The position numbers and the translations under genes are program-made. A DNA stretch of 64,000 nt, taken from positions 98,027 through 162,026 of the forward strand of contig CALNVZ010000816.1 in NCBI GenBank assembly GCA_940671915.1. The letters are read 5' to 3'. This document shows, one piece after another, positions 13,746 to 25,520 of the stretch; the stretch's first letter is position 1, and every line of letters begins with the position of its first letter. The notes under the pieces were generated by a model. That model ran no database searches, was not told the origin of the DNA, and saw nothing but the letters and a program-made list of their open reading frames with translations. This DNA is from Paracentrotus lividus (lineage: Eukaryota; Echinodermata; Echinoidea; Camarodonta; Echinidae).

Positions 13746-16115
13746 GTCAACACACGTGACCCAAAAACACGAAAAGTTAACGCCCCCGAAAACCATGGAT
13801 CTATTATTATTACAATTTTTTTCTCCAAAGCTAGATATAATGTGCCTTGCATCTCACCAAATATGAAGCCATGATAGCTTTTAATTTACTTATTAATTAA
13901 CTTTGAAATTGTCACACAGTCGACATCACAGTGTGACAGCTCCACGGTCACGTGTGTGCCAACTATGGTCATGCCTTTAAAAAAGGGACCAGGGCTATTC
14001 GGCCATTCTTTGAAAAGTGAACCTTTTGGGGACAAATAAATTTTTGCTTTTTGATTTTAAGCTGCATATTCAAATAGAGCAATGTCTGAAGTTCGTGAAC
14101 TGATGTTTTTTCGTGATTTTTGCAATTGTTCATGCTCATTTGCATAAATGAACATAAATGATAATCAAATGGAAAAAACGGTAAATAAAATATCATTTTC
14201 AACCCTGACTGGAATGGATATGCTGACTTCCTTACTTGGATTACTGTCATTATATTATTATTTACCTCTATACCTTTTAATCTAACCCCCCAAAATAATG
14301 TTGTTAAATTGATTTTATTAAGATAATCAACCCTGGAAATTAATTGCCCTCAAAATGCCACTCACAAGTAACCAGAAAACACAAAAAGTTTATGCCCCGT
14401 CTTAACCATGGCTCTGGTATTATTATAATTATTTCTTCAAAGCTAGATTTAATGTACCTTGCATCTCACTAAATATGAATCCATGACAAGTTTTAATTTG
14501 ATTATTAATTAGCAAACAAATTGGTCACACACGTGACCCGCTGGGTGGGGGCGGTCATAAATTCTGATTATTTTCACTTTCATTTGCTGAAATTAATTTA
14601 TTTTAGCATTATTATGCTCCAAAATGGTTCTGCAATAATTTTTGCAAAAACAAAAAACAAAAAACAACAAAAAGAAAAAAACAAACAAACAAAACAAAAG
14701 GTCGAAAAAACAAGGAAATACATAAGAAATTCATAAAACAATGAAATACACAAGGAATTTAGTTCGATATCAATGGTTAGGAATCCTATAAAGATTACGC
14801 AAACACAATATTAGCATTCCAGAAGCTGTAGTTTGTCAATTACTTAGTAGAACAAAAATTATGATTTCATGCAATGCGTAAATTAGCATAATTAATTCAT
14901 ATAAAATAAATTATTATTATTATGGGAAAATTACCAGATTTATATAATTATTTCTTCAAAGCTAGATTTAATGTACCTTGCATCTCCCTAAATATGAATC
15001 CATGACAAGTTTAATTTGATTAATAATTAGCAAACAAAATGGTCACACACGTGACCCGCTGGGTGGGCGGGCGGGTCGATAAATTCTGATTATTTTCACT
15101 TTCATTTGCTGAAATTAATTTTATTTAGCATTATTATGCTCCAAAATGGTTCTGCAATAATTTTTGCCAAAACAAAAACAAAAAAAACCAAAAAGAAAAA
15201 ACAACAAACAAAACAAAAGGTCGAAAAACAAGGAAATACATAAGAAATTCAATAACAATGAAATACACAAGGAATTAGTTCGGATATCAATGGTAGGAAT
15301 CCTATAAAGAACGCAAACACAAAGCCCAGAGGCTGTAGGCATATTAGTTAGAACAAAAATTATGATTTCATGCAATGCGTAAATTAGGATAATTAATTCA
15401 TATAAAATAATTATTATTATTATGGGAAAATTACCAGTGCTTTCTTGTAGTTACATCACACCACTACCATCGTGCAAATTTCGGCGCGCTCGCGCGATCA
15501 ACAGCCAAGATCTTATAGGGGGCATCATGGCCCCCTCCCTCCGCCCCTCCCCAGTCTTGACAGCTACCAAACACCCCATTGACTGACTAGGGTTGAGTTC
15601 ATATTTTTTTTTAACCACAGCGGATATAGTAATTGCTCAAAATGTACATTTATTGCATAATACATAATATATTCATTTTTCTGTACAATTTGCCATTAGG
15701 TCACACACGTGACCCACTAAAATGTCACACACGTGACCTGACATCACGATATAAAATAATAGATTAAAAAGAAATTTCAGGAGATGACTCCTATCCAGTG
15801 GTATATTTTGGTTAAAGGTCCATAAATGCATATCTCACAGCAATACAGAACATTTCATCATTTTAAACTCACAGGAATTTCAAAATTGAAATTGAACTTT
15901 CAAATCACGCCGTTCTGTGAAGTCACACACGTGACCACTTCTTTTGACCTCTGACCTTAACATGCATATTGTAATATAAAAAAATATTTACAAAATGATA
16001 GCAACAAATATATTAGCATGATATAAACATTAGAATCAGTATATTTTTAAAATTGTTAGAGTTATAGCCAATTAAAGTTCAAGATTTTGCAATTAATTCG
16101 GTCACACACGTGACC
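13746..16115. promoter_or_regulatory. Recurrent palindrome GGTCACACACGTGACC
   Basis: Near-identical copies lie at 13746-13761, 14523-14538, 15041-15056, 15699-15714, 15724-15738, 15922-15936 and 16100-16115, with a degenerate inverse copy at 13946-13960. The core contains the E-box CACGTG and inverted GGTCA/TGACC half-sites of the nuclear-receptor type. Two of the copies are explained by the duplication at 14425-15438; the others stand in different surroundings. Binding by any factor is inference. Confidence 0.4.
14425..15438. repeat. Direct tandem duplication, ~515-bp unit
   Basis: 14425-14942 is repeated at 14943-15438. Differences are mainly single-base gains and losses in A and G runs. 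An older, more diverged copy of the first part stands at 13840-13970. Confidence 0.85.
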
Positions 16116-16139
16116 AAGAATGGTCCTGTAGATAATTAG

Positions 16140-16830
16140 TGTATTATAGACCTTTAGTATCCGCGAGTGCGAAGCTGCGAGCTGAAAATTTTGGGTAAAA
16201 ATTGGAGTTATTTGTGCATCATTATTTAGTATCAGCGGCGCGAAGCGCAAGCTTAAAATTTGGGTTTTAAAGATACATTGAAGAAATAAAGGGCACTTTC
16301 TAGTATTAAAAAAAAAATGTGTATTATTGCCCTATTTAGTATCGCGCGCGCGCAAAGCGCGAGCTGAAAAATTTTGAGGTAAAAATTGGAGTTATTTTGC
16401 ACATTACATTTAGTATAAGAGCGCGAAAGCGCGAGCCGAAATGTTGGCTTTTAAAGATAATAAAGGACACGTTTTAGTATAAAAAAAAAAATTGAGGTAA
16501 AATTTTGAGTTAATTGTGCATTTTTATATATATATACTTTACTGAATCTGCGAGCTCAAGGCGCGAGCCGAAAATTTTGATGTAAAAAGTGTAGTTATTT
16601 GTGCATTATGATTTACTATAAACGAGGCGCGACGCGCCGAGCAGAAATTTTTGGTTTTAAAAGTTATAGGAATGAATAAAGGGCCCTTTCTTTTCGTAAT
16701 CTTTAGATAATTTTTGATTATAGACCCTAGTATTTAGTAGGGCCTTTCCTCAAGCGCGCAAGCGCGAGCCGCAATGTTGGGGTTTTAAAAGATATATGGA
16801 ATACATAAATGGCACTTTCTAGTATTCCAC
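16140..16830. repeat. Degenerate tandem units with GCGAAGCGCGAGC
   Basis: About seven units of roughly 90-110 bp, each with a GCGCGAAGCGCGAGC-like core, then AAAATTTTGGGT or similar, then TTATTTGTGCATTA and ATTTAGTAT. The units are diverged from one another. Confidence 0.7.
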
Positions 16831-17249
16831 GAGGCAAGGGGTCTACGAGGCCTCTTGTCTTGTGAAATTTTGAAACCTTAGTTTTTTAATATTTTTCCTT
16901 ATTTTGTTACTTTTTCTTTAGTAATGTATTTCACTTTATTTAAAACGCTGCGTTTGAGCAATTATTGCAAAATACACTATACCCTCTCCACATTAAAGGC
17001 CTTAGTTATGGTAGTTTTTAAACCCAATTAGGCCTATTTCGCGATTCTTATTGAATAAAGTTGGCGAAAATTGTACAAGCATCGGGCCTTATTCCCTTCT
17101 CTTTATTTCTGTTTCTTCTTTTCTCTCTCTTTTTCCTTCTTTCTCCCTTTTTCTCCTTGGGGGGGGGGGGGGGGGGCAGGGTCCGTCGGTCCCCCCCCCC
17201 CCCCCCCCCTTTGATCCGCGCTTTGGTTAAGGGCTTGGGACCTGCAGCC

Positions 17250-17555
17250 NNNNNNNNNNNNNNNNNNNNNNNNNNNNNNNNNNNNNNNNNNNNNNNNNNN
17301 NNNNNNNNNNNNNNNNNNNNNNNNNNNNNNNNNNNNNNNNNNNNNNNNNNNNNNNNNNNNNNNNNNNNNNNNNNNNNNNNNNNNNNNNNNNNNNNNNNNN
17401 NNNNNNNNNNNNNNNNNNNNNNNNNNNNNNNNNNNNNNNNNNNNNNNNNNNNNNNNNNNNNNNNNNNNNNNNNNNNNNNNNNNNNNNNNNNNNNNNNNNN
17501 NNNNNNNNNNNNNNNNNNNNNNNNNNNNNNNNNNNNNNNNNNNNNNNNNNNNNNN
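17250..17555. other. Assembly gap (306 N)
   Basis: Run of N. Open frames spanning it are meaningless. Confidence 0.99.
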
Positions 17556-19130
17556 CACAAAACTTTCATAGCAAAGATTGTGAATTTGTTTTCTATCGCT
17601 GTAATTTAACAAAGCATGTAAAATGTATTTTCTAAATGGATACTAAATTTTCGGCTCGCGGTTCGCTCCCGCTGATACTAAATAGGATCTATAATGCTCA
17701 AAATAATATCTCCAATTTAGCTTAAAATTTCAGCTCGCATTACCTTTTCCATTACTAAAATGAACAGGAATCAAGGCAGTCATTATGATTCCTAAAAGCA
17801 TACATTCAAAGACAAATTTTGTTCGTACCCCTCCCTCTCCGAATACAATTCTCTTTAGGACTATGCCTCTTTATCTAAAGTGTCCCACTTTAAAAAAAAA
17901 AATGCCATTTTTCCATCGGGACCCCTATTTTTAAATCCATTCTGCTGCCTCTATAAGTTTTTGTTTTGTTTTGATTTTTGTTTTTGTTTTTGTTTGTAGC
18001 GCTCGTGGATGCTATACAGGACCTTCAATGCACAAAAAATATTCAATTTCAGCTTTGAATTTTCCGCTCGCGCTTCCCGCTCGCTGATACTAAATAAAAA
18101 GTACACTGATGCACAATTATTTCAACTTTTACCTTAAACTTTTCTGCTCGCGCTTCGCGCTCACATTACTTTTTCAATTACTTAAATAAACCGAATATAT
18201 TTTTCTTTAGAACTATGCCTCTGATCTAAAGTGTAACCCTTTTCAGAAAAAATGTGCCTTTTTTTATCGAGACCCCACTTTCAAATTCGTACCTCCGCCT
18301 CTAGGCCCTACTATGTATTTTTTTTAAATTTTTTTCGCGCTCGCGGATACTATATAAGACCTTTAATGCGCAAACATATCCGATTTCAGCTTAAAATGTT
18401 CTGTTCGCGCTTCGCTGTCGCATTAGTTTTCCATTGCTAAAATGAACAGTAATCAAGGCATTCATAAGCTAAAAGCATACATCCAAAGACAAATTCTATT
18501 CGCACCCCGCCCTCTCAAGTCCGTCCCACCGCTTCTCCTTCTGTCTCTTGTGCTTGTGCATGCCAAACAAGATCGCGAGAGTGGCAAATTATTTCACTCA
18601 CCCCCCCCCCCCCCCCCCACACTCCCGACACGGATTTTACACCGCTGCCTGGTATCGTCGTCTCTTGGCATTAATGACCCTCGTGGATTGGAACCTAATT
18701 GAAGATTCGTACAGGAACACGACCTCAAAACAATTTATTTTTGGTCTACGGTCTGAGACGAGAAAACCGTCACTCGGGATACCAAGTAATAATATGCTTA
18801 ATCATCATCTAAATTCATTTGGCCAGCACCCAGCTTTATTGATCCCGGTATTTAACAGTGCGATGAGCCCTGTTGGCCCTGTATTTTATCAGACCCCCTG
18901 CCGATGTCCAAAGAAATTTACAAACATGTATTTATGCATTATCAATGTTTAATCAGTACCAGTTAAAACGATTGCAAAACGCCGTACAACAAAACATGTA
19001 TATGAACATAATCGATTGAATAAGTGACGATTCCTACAATGCGATGTTGCGTTGTTTCTTAAGCATTACCCTAATCGATTACACTAAGATTAATTCAGTA
19101 ACACATTATAATGTTTTGATTAAACTACAA
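17556..19130. other. No gene; inverted copies of the GCGAAGC repeat
   Basis: 17556-18440 continues the repeat copy that was split by the element at 12661-17225; the repeat core stands in reverse orientation near 17655, 18065, 18150 and 18340. A C run lies at 18601-18617. From 18700 to 19130 I see only AT-rich unique sequence. Open frames at 18442-18952 show no known domain. Confidence 0.5.
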
Positions 19131-20625
19131 TAATGTCATATACGTTAAAAACAGTATAACTACAACGAAATAAAAAAACATATTTCATTACAATATACAA
19201 AAAGTGCTAAAAGACGGTATTGCACTAACTATGATATTTGAAGAAATAGAATATATCAGTCAATGACAATCCTACGGACGTGAAATTTTGCACAAATATT
19301 GAGGCACATGTACAACTAAATCTCGACAACGTTTGAGAGTATTTTTGAAATTTTATTTCTGAATTATTGTTAAATTGCAAATTAGTAGCTATTATTACGT
19401 ATATATATGTATGAATAATTTATTAAAAACGTTGCTGCGGAAACCCAATCTCTTAGGCTATGGTATTCAACATCACTGTAATAAAACATTGATATTGCAA
19501 TTGAATTATTGTGTATTTTACTGTTTTATAACTGTTTTGGGTCTTCTTTTGTTGTTATTATTATGTACTGTTGCATTCTAGGAAGAAGACAACTTTAGAC
19601 TGATTTGCAGTTTTGCTCGACATTTTAATTCCGCTCCGAAACTAGGAGTTCCTTTCCTCAAAACATGTAAAGTAGGAAGTCAAAGGAAAACAAGTAACAT
19701 GCATAAAAGCAATAACAAATCTTATACCGCAATAAAGAGGGGTCCACCATAAACAATTCGACAATAATGTATAAACATGTATGATTCAACATTCTTAAGG
19801 GTACATGTACCATGAGTGGAACTCAAATTGTAGGGATCTCCGGTCACGTGTTCAGCGGAGGGATAGTAACTCCTTCCTACATAATGTCATATACGTTAAA
19901 AACAGTATAACTACAACGAAATAAAAAAACATATTTCATTACAATATACAAAAAGTGCTAAAAAGACGGTATTGCACTAACTATGATATTTGAAGAAATA
20001 GAATATATCAGTCAATGGACAATCCTACGGACGTGAAATTTTGCACAAATATTTGAGGCACATGCTACAATAAATCTCGACAACGTTTGAGAGTATTTTG
20101 AAATTTTAATTCTGAATTATTGTTAATTATGCAAATTAGTAGTCTATTATTACATATATATGTATGAATAATTTATTTAAAAACGTTGCTGCGAAAACCC
20201 AATCTTCTAGGCTATGGTATTCAACATCACTGTAATAAAACATTGATATTGCAATTGAATTATTGTGTATTTACTGTTTTATAACTGTTTTGGGTCTTCT
20301 TTTGTTGTTATTATATGTACTGTTGCATTCTAGGAAGAAGACAACTTTAGACTGATTTGCAGTTTGCTCGACATTTATTCCGCTCCGAAACTAGGAGTCC
20401 TTTTCCTCAAAACATGTAAAGTAGGAAAGTCAAAGGAAAACAAGTAACATGCATAAAAGCAATAACAAAATCTATTAACCCAATAAAGAGGGTCCACCAT
20501 AAACAATTCGACAATAATGATAAACATGATATGATTCAACAATCTTAAGGGTACATGTACCATGAGTGGAACTCAAAATTGTAGGGATCTCCGGTCACGT
20601 GTTCAGCGGAGGGTAGTAACTCCTC
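19131..20625. repeat. Direct tandem duplication, ~750-bp unit
   Basis: 19131-19881 is repeated at 19882-20625 with over 95 percent identity by eye. The differences are mostly one-base indels. Each copy ends in the GGATAGTAACTCC phrase that starts the array at 20580-21240. This could be a real duplication or two unresolved haplotypes placed in series. Confidence 0.88.
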
Positions 20626-21240
20626 GATCACCCCAGGTCCCTGGGGTTACGTGACCTGCCGGGTAGGATAGTATTCCTACGGATGATCCACAACTTTTCA
20701 ATACTCACAAAATCATCAATGCATAAATAACATAGTTATGGAAACACTATATTTGTGGGATCTCGAGTCACGCGATCAGCGGAAGGATAGTAACTCCCTC
20801 TGATCACACCAGGTCCCTGGGGTTTACGTGACCTGCCGGTAGGATAGTATCTCCTACGGATGATCCCCACAACTTTTCAATACTCACAAAATCATCAATG
20901 CATAAGTAACATAGTTTGTTGGATCTCGAGTCACGCGATCAGCGGAAGGATAGTAACTCCACCCCAGGTCCCTGGGGTTTACGTGACCTACCGGTAGGAT
21001 AGTATCTCCTACGGATGATCCCCACAACTTTTCAATACTCACAAAAACATCAATGCATAAATAACATAGTTATGGAAACACTATATTTGTGGGGTCTCGA
21101 GTCACGCGATCAGTGGAAGGATAGTAACTCCCTCCGATCACCCCAGATACCTGGGGTTTACGTGAACCACCGACATGATAGTATCTCCTGCAGTATCCCC
21201 AATGTTATCCCGGTGCTACTATACCAACGCATATATAACA
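20580..21240. repeat. Four-unit tandem array, ~165-180 bp per unit
   Basis: Units start near 20580, 20758, 20923 and 21098. Each has CTCGAGTCACGCGATCAGCG or a variant, GGATAGTAACTCC, a CCAGGTCCCTGGGG palindrome, GTAGGATAGTATCTCCTACGG (itself a hairpin) and an AT-rich spacer. The last unit is more diverged. A single stray GGATAGTAACTCC stands at 23273. Confidence 0.85.
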
Positions 21241-21299
21241 AGTGGTGATAATCGGAACCAACCATGGAATAATCACGAGTAAAAGAAATCCTCCACCCA

Positions 21300-21300
<1 letters not shown>

Positions 21301-21330
<30 letters not shown>

Positions 21331-21342
21331 GGGGGGGGGGGT
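21301..21342. repeat. T run followed by G run
   Basis: A run of about 30 T followed by about 10 G. Likely poorly determined in length. Confidence 0.9.
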
Positions 21343-21379
21343 GGGCATGGTGGGATAGTGGACTCTAGGATTATTATCA

Positions 21380-22141
21380 CATGGTTGCTTCCTTACCATC
21401 TATGGACCCATGCTGTTTCACTAAATATTAATATGACATGTATCATACTTTATGTATTTATCATGGATTCAATCCGTTACATATTATAAGCTTATGTTAT
21501 TATTCTTGCTGCTAGTAAGACAGTGATAGAGGCAAAAACCCGACAATATTGCCATTGTGGCTTAGTTTAACGAGCAAATTAATTATATTTCCTTTGTCGG
21601 GGAAAATTCCCCTATGGCCCATTTTGTAGTTCCGAGGCTACTGTGCGACCGAGTGGCTCTGACTCCACCCTCTGCTAGCTTAACAATTATGTATGATGTA
21701 TACTAGTACATCAAAATCAATCATTAATTTAAATATGGTTCTAGTTTGTCAGCATGGTTTTCCATGGTTGCTTCCTTACCATCTATGGACCCATGCTGTT
21801 TCACTCAATATTAATATGACATGTATCATACTTCATGTATTTATCATGGATTAAATCCGTTACATATTATAAGCTTATGTTATTATTCTTGCTGCTAGTC
21901 AGACAGTGATAGAGGCGAAAACCCGACAATATTGCCATTGTGGCTTAGTTTAACGAGCAAAATAATTATATTTCCTTTGTCGGGGAAAATTCCCCTATGG
22001 CCCACTTTGTAGTTCCGAGGCTACTGTGCGACCGAGTGGCTCTGACTCCACCCTCTGCTAGCTTAACAATTATGTATGATGTATACTAGTCTAGTACATC
22101 AAAATCAATCATTAATTTAAATATGGTTCTAGTTTGTCAGC
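21380..22141. repeat. Direct tandem duplication, ~380-bp unit
   Basis: 21380-21762 is repeated at 21763-22141, almost identical. Each unit holds the hairpin-forming phrase TCGGGGAAAATTCCCC. The position, just downstream of the retroelement coding region at 22512-30342, would suit terminal repeats of a DIRS/Ngaro-type element, but this is inference. Confidence 0.85.
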
Positions 22142-22511
22142 AATTAAATAAGTTTCAAGTTTAATGTGAATCCCAAAAATGAAGGCGTATATAACTGAAT
22201 AATATTTAACTCACGTTGCAACACGCTATTCCTCAACTTTATGTATTATAATGATTCCATGTGCTACAATTGTAATTAAATAACAGTCATATCCCACGGC
22301 CTAGTACCAATCTTCCCTAACATTCATGATTGGATTGTTATCTCTTGTCACATCGAACCCAGTCTGTCCGAGATTCCACAAGGCTCATTAATCATGTTAA
22401 TAGCCGAATTAGCGTATTGTCCCGTTTCCGTGGATGTAAATGTTCTATTCATGTGTACCCAAGCCCGAGTCTATTCCTTCTTGGAAGATACCGATGAGAG
22501 CGTCGGATCCT
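22142..22511. other. No gene seen
   Basis: AT-rich sequence between the tandem duplication and the SGNH hydrolase frame. I see no domain or repeat that I recognise. Confidence 0.45.
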
Positions 22512-23041
22512 CTATCGGACAGGTGTACAATGTACCCCATCTCTTAAAAATAAACTGTGATTGGATGGATCCAACTGATGAGCAATAATTGACGCGTTCG
22601 GCAGCCAGGCTATTATTCTCCTCGCGCACTTATTAAGCGATTTCCTGACCCCATCCATGGCGTCTTGTGATGTTCGATGACCACGACTGCTATGATAGAA
22701 TAGACGTGGGATGATGGTCGACCAGGCGATATACATACGAGGCATAGCCGTCCGTATGTTTTGAAGAGCCATATCGATCGCGATTCTACATTGGCAGGCA
22801 TCATTCAGGCCCAAGTTATTTGTTCCCAGATGCACGATTACTAGCGCAGCTGCTCGTTGGTTGTATCTCAACCTGTTCTCCACCAGGCGCGGAAGGTCTT
22901 GTAACATCGCTCCTCCCTGACCGTGCCATTGGACCGTCCCTCTTGCTCTTCCCAGGTCTTGGTGGTTGAGCATGCTCGCCCTCTGCTTGGCACGTCTGAC
23001 CAAGCTGTCGCCTACGATCCAAATCCTGTCGCTGGTTGTCT
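22512..23041 (-). CDS. SGNH/GDSL-type hydrolase, retroelement-associated
   Basis: An uninterrupted frame of about 176 codons. It opens with IWIVGDSLV (block I, Ser nucleophile in GDS at 23004-23012), has VIVHLGTNNLG in the middle (block III, Asn), W-S-x-I-I-P-R-L after it, and ends with RDGVHC (block V, Asp and His). All catalytic residues expected of an SGNH esterase are present. A splice-acceptor-like tract ends in TTTCAG at 23042, so this may be an exon, or a frame that continued upstream. It lies downstream of the tyrosine recombinase on the same strand. From memory, hydrolase frames of this kind occur in some Ngaro/DIRS retroelements. Unlike its neighbours it shows no frameshift. Substrate unknown. 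Confidence 0.7.
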
Positions 23042-23689
23042 CTGAAATAGGATGGAAAAAGAACTCCCCAAAGTAATATGTTCTATATTCCTATTCATAT
23101 CATCATACACGTGGGCTACTTATCCTCCCACTTGTAATTTACTATGAAAGTATGTTATAGTAGGTTTCCATTAAAAGAAAAAGGGAAGGAATAATCGTTC
23201 CTCTGTGTTACATGTAAAACCTAGCAACGATGGGGGTTACGACAATATTAATAATTGGGGGAGTCTAATCAGGATAGTAACTCCTGGTTGACCCTCCAGC
23301 CCCATTCTGGTTATTAACATAAATAGCACTTCACATAATTGATCTGCACATTGTATACTTTGTATCATGTTCAACTTTAATTGAATTATAACAAATTAGG
23401 TTAAATAATTGTGTAGAATTATTACTGCCTTCCCATTTGCTCATTAATAATTTGATTCCAATTTGTCATAGTGATCTCTATTAATATAATGTTGTGGCCT
23501 TGTTGGGAATTAATATTGTATAATTTATGTGGAGCGCGTTGATATCGTAACATATTATGCTCTATATAAAATTATCATTATTATTATCCTTATTATTCTT
23601 CTTATTATGTTTATAATAACATTTATTCCTATCAATTTTAAGTTGCACCTGATATTTAGCGGATATAACGCATATATACAAGGCTGCGC
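23042..23689. other. No gene; spacer between hydrolase and recombinase
   Basis: AT-rich, with an ATT-rich microsatellite near 23565-23625 and one stray copy of GGATAGTAACTCC at 23273. No coding frame of note. Confidence 0.45.
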
Positions 23690-23850
23690 CACCTTCCCAT
23701 TGCCATTATCTATCCTGGGGGAACGCCTTTCAAGGCCGCTATAATTGCCGCTCCAGTCGAAAGGAGTATATGCCATACTGGCCACCGCTATACCCATTAT
23801 ACTATAAAGTTTTCTTCAAAACTGAACTAAATTAATACCTGTAATCTGAA
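23690..23850 (-). pseudogene. Tyrosine recombinase, C-terminal part
   Basis: Minus-strand reading gives FSSVLKKTL, then after a frame change an S-F-R then G-A-A-I-I-A-A-L-K-G-V-P motif and M-x-M-G-R-W-R-S-L-V-Y-M-R-Y-I-R. These match the end of DIRS-type recombinases, including the H-x-x-R box region and the W/Y box. In-frame stops and one frameshift mean it is not functional. It continues the recombinase segment at 24525-25092 once the insertion between them is removed. Confidence 0.7.
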
Positions 23851-24520
23851 ATTTGGAGAATATAATTTTCGAACACTTACTAGATTGTATTTAATTTCTT
23901 TGTAAGACCATTTGTATTATTCATTCTGACGCATTCCATCATTGAAATACAGTTCCTTTATTTTTCTTACAGGCAACTGCAGTTTGCCATCTTACTTCGT
24001 TTGTCAAATTGTATAATCATTTTAATTACTATGCTCCCTATTATTTGAACACTGTTTAAGCACATGAGTCTTAATTTGTTTATGCTTACAATGTACTTTT
24101 AACAATACTCCATTCTTTTTTTCTACAAACCCCAAAATTGACTTTTCCAAGTAATTTCGCAATTTCTTTGTTATTACCCGGGGTTTTTTCCAGCCTTTTC
24201 TATTATTTACCATAATTGGTTCTTGTTCTTTCAGTCGACAACACTCAATTAATCCTTCAATTTCCAAATAGGCCAAAGTTTGCATTTTTAATTGATTTTC
24301 TTTTCAGGCTAAAACAATGACTAATTATTAATTCTATCAGTTGAAGAAATCCAATAATTTTGTAATATTATATTTCCTTATATGTATATTTTATGATTGT
24401 GTATATATTATGATATATTATCTTTGTTTTTTACCTTGTAAAAAATTTTGTAATTCGGCCTTTGGCCGCGATGAAATTTTTCATGAATAAACCATTTCAA
24501 ATCAAATCAAATCAAAAAAC
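23851..24520 (+). mobile_element. Truncated LINE/SINE 3' end with (AATCA)n tail
   Basis: An insert splits the tyrosine recombinase gene. Its right end reads GAATAAACCATTTCAAATC then repeated AATCA units (24501-24518), a typical short tail of a non-LTR element. Upstream is AT-rich sequence with a GGCCTTTGGCC motif at 24459. An 87-codon minus-strand frame at 24022-24285 has no domain I know. The left boundary near 23850 comes from where recombinase homology resumes. A 4-base ACCT repeat at both sides is the only target-duplication candidate. Confidence 0.6.
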
Positions 24521-24524
24521 CTAA

Positions 24525-25092
24525 TTACAGGGGCCCCATCACAATGACAGAATAACAGACCATCTATATCAGGTCTTACACGGAGGTATGCTTTCATGGC
24601 TTTCCCTGGGCACTTTTCATCTATCCCATTGCCACCAATATTAATCATGGTTCCTTGCCCGTATTAATCGGTTTTTAAAAACCTAATACGTACTAGCAAG
24701 CCTCCCTTAGGGCCACTGCAAAATTTAATATCATCCCTCACTATGACCTTATTTAAATCATCGCCCTTCCTTTAAATCATAAATTCTCCCACTCTCAAAA
24801 ACCCCCAAAATGCTAATAAATATGATGCGTAAAACATCATTAATTCGTAGTTAGAATAGCATACAAAGTATAATATTGGTATAATTATCTCTAAAAATTC
24901 CCAAATTATGGGTCTTCTACTGTCTACCATACATCTATCGCGCCTGCTCCCTTCCTGCATTTTCTTAATTAAGAAATATTTAGTTGGGTCCGCCCAGTTG
25001 TACTTATTGTATAAATATGATAACGCTGCGACATGCTTTATAATGATTGATGATGATTTCCCATTAATGGATAGGTGTGCGATGAATGCCAT
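24525..25092 (-). pseudogene. Tyrosine recombinase, N-terminal and core part
   Basis: Frame 24772-25092 carries a FLIKKMQEGSRRDR segment, R-R-P-I near residue 60, and F-x-x-F-W-G-F-L-R-V-G-E-F, the FLRVGE motif with the first catalytic Arg of DIRS-type recombinases. Past a stop, two frames continue with a LLVRIRF segment and GLLFCHCDGAPV to the edge of the insertion at 24520. Such enzymes recombine circular cDNA into the genome. This copy has stops and frameshifts. Confidence 0.75.
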
Positions 25093-25520
25093 AACCTATA
25101 TAGTTATTACAGGCCATAATATATTCAGTTATCTCTTCAATCGAAACTCTTGAAATAAATCTACAACACTCTAATATGCCCACTATAATCCTCTGCTAAA
25201 GACTACCCTAGTAGTCTATATATTTATATTGCTAAATCAGCACTATTCCCATAGATATACGACTTAATCGGTCTCGTGCTCCTAGTGCTAATTTGCGAAA
25301 TCGCCCCATCTAAAATTATGAAAGGGAGTCGGCAACACCATTGTCAAGCATATATACATAAACTGCTTTATAGACAATGTTTTTCTTTAAGCAGATCAAC
25401 ACAAATTTACATAATAACTCCATTATTTTCAGACATAATAATATCTGCTTATTTATTACAAACTTCATTGACATTATTGTCTATATACAGGACTATTCTC
25501 CTATTCTAAAATTCCTCCCC
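25093..25520. other. Degraded spacer between RNase H and recombinase
   Basis: The region would carry the linker of the retroelement polyprotein. I can make out only the few residues just before the recombinase segment. Confidence 0.4.

Larger units (their letters stand above)
12661..17225. mobile_element. Non-autonomous TIR element nested in another repeat
   Basis: The left end CAAGCGCGGATCC is followed by a G-rich run. The right end is a C run then TTTGATCCGCGCTTTG, its inverse. Flanks carry GTTAAG at 12655-12660 and 17226-17231. Joining the flanks restores continuity with the repeat seen inverted at about 2080-2290, so this element went into an existing copy of the 1685-3249 family. Inside are direct duplications (13380-15438), a recurrent GTCACACACGTGAC palindrome and a satellite-like stretch (16140-16830). 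A truncated relative of its left end lies at 49111. No transposase was found. Confidence 0.72.

Noticed and set aside
17048..17612. Frames of about 170-180 codons across 17250-17555
   Set aside because: They consist mostly of unknown residues over an assembly gap.
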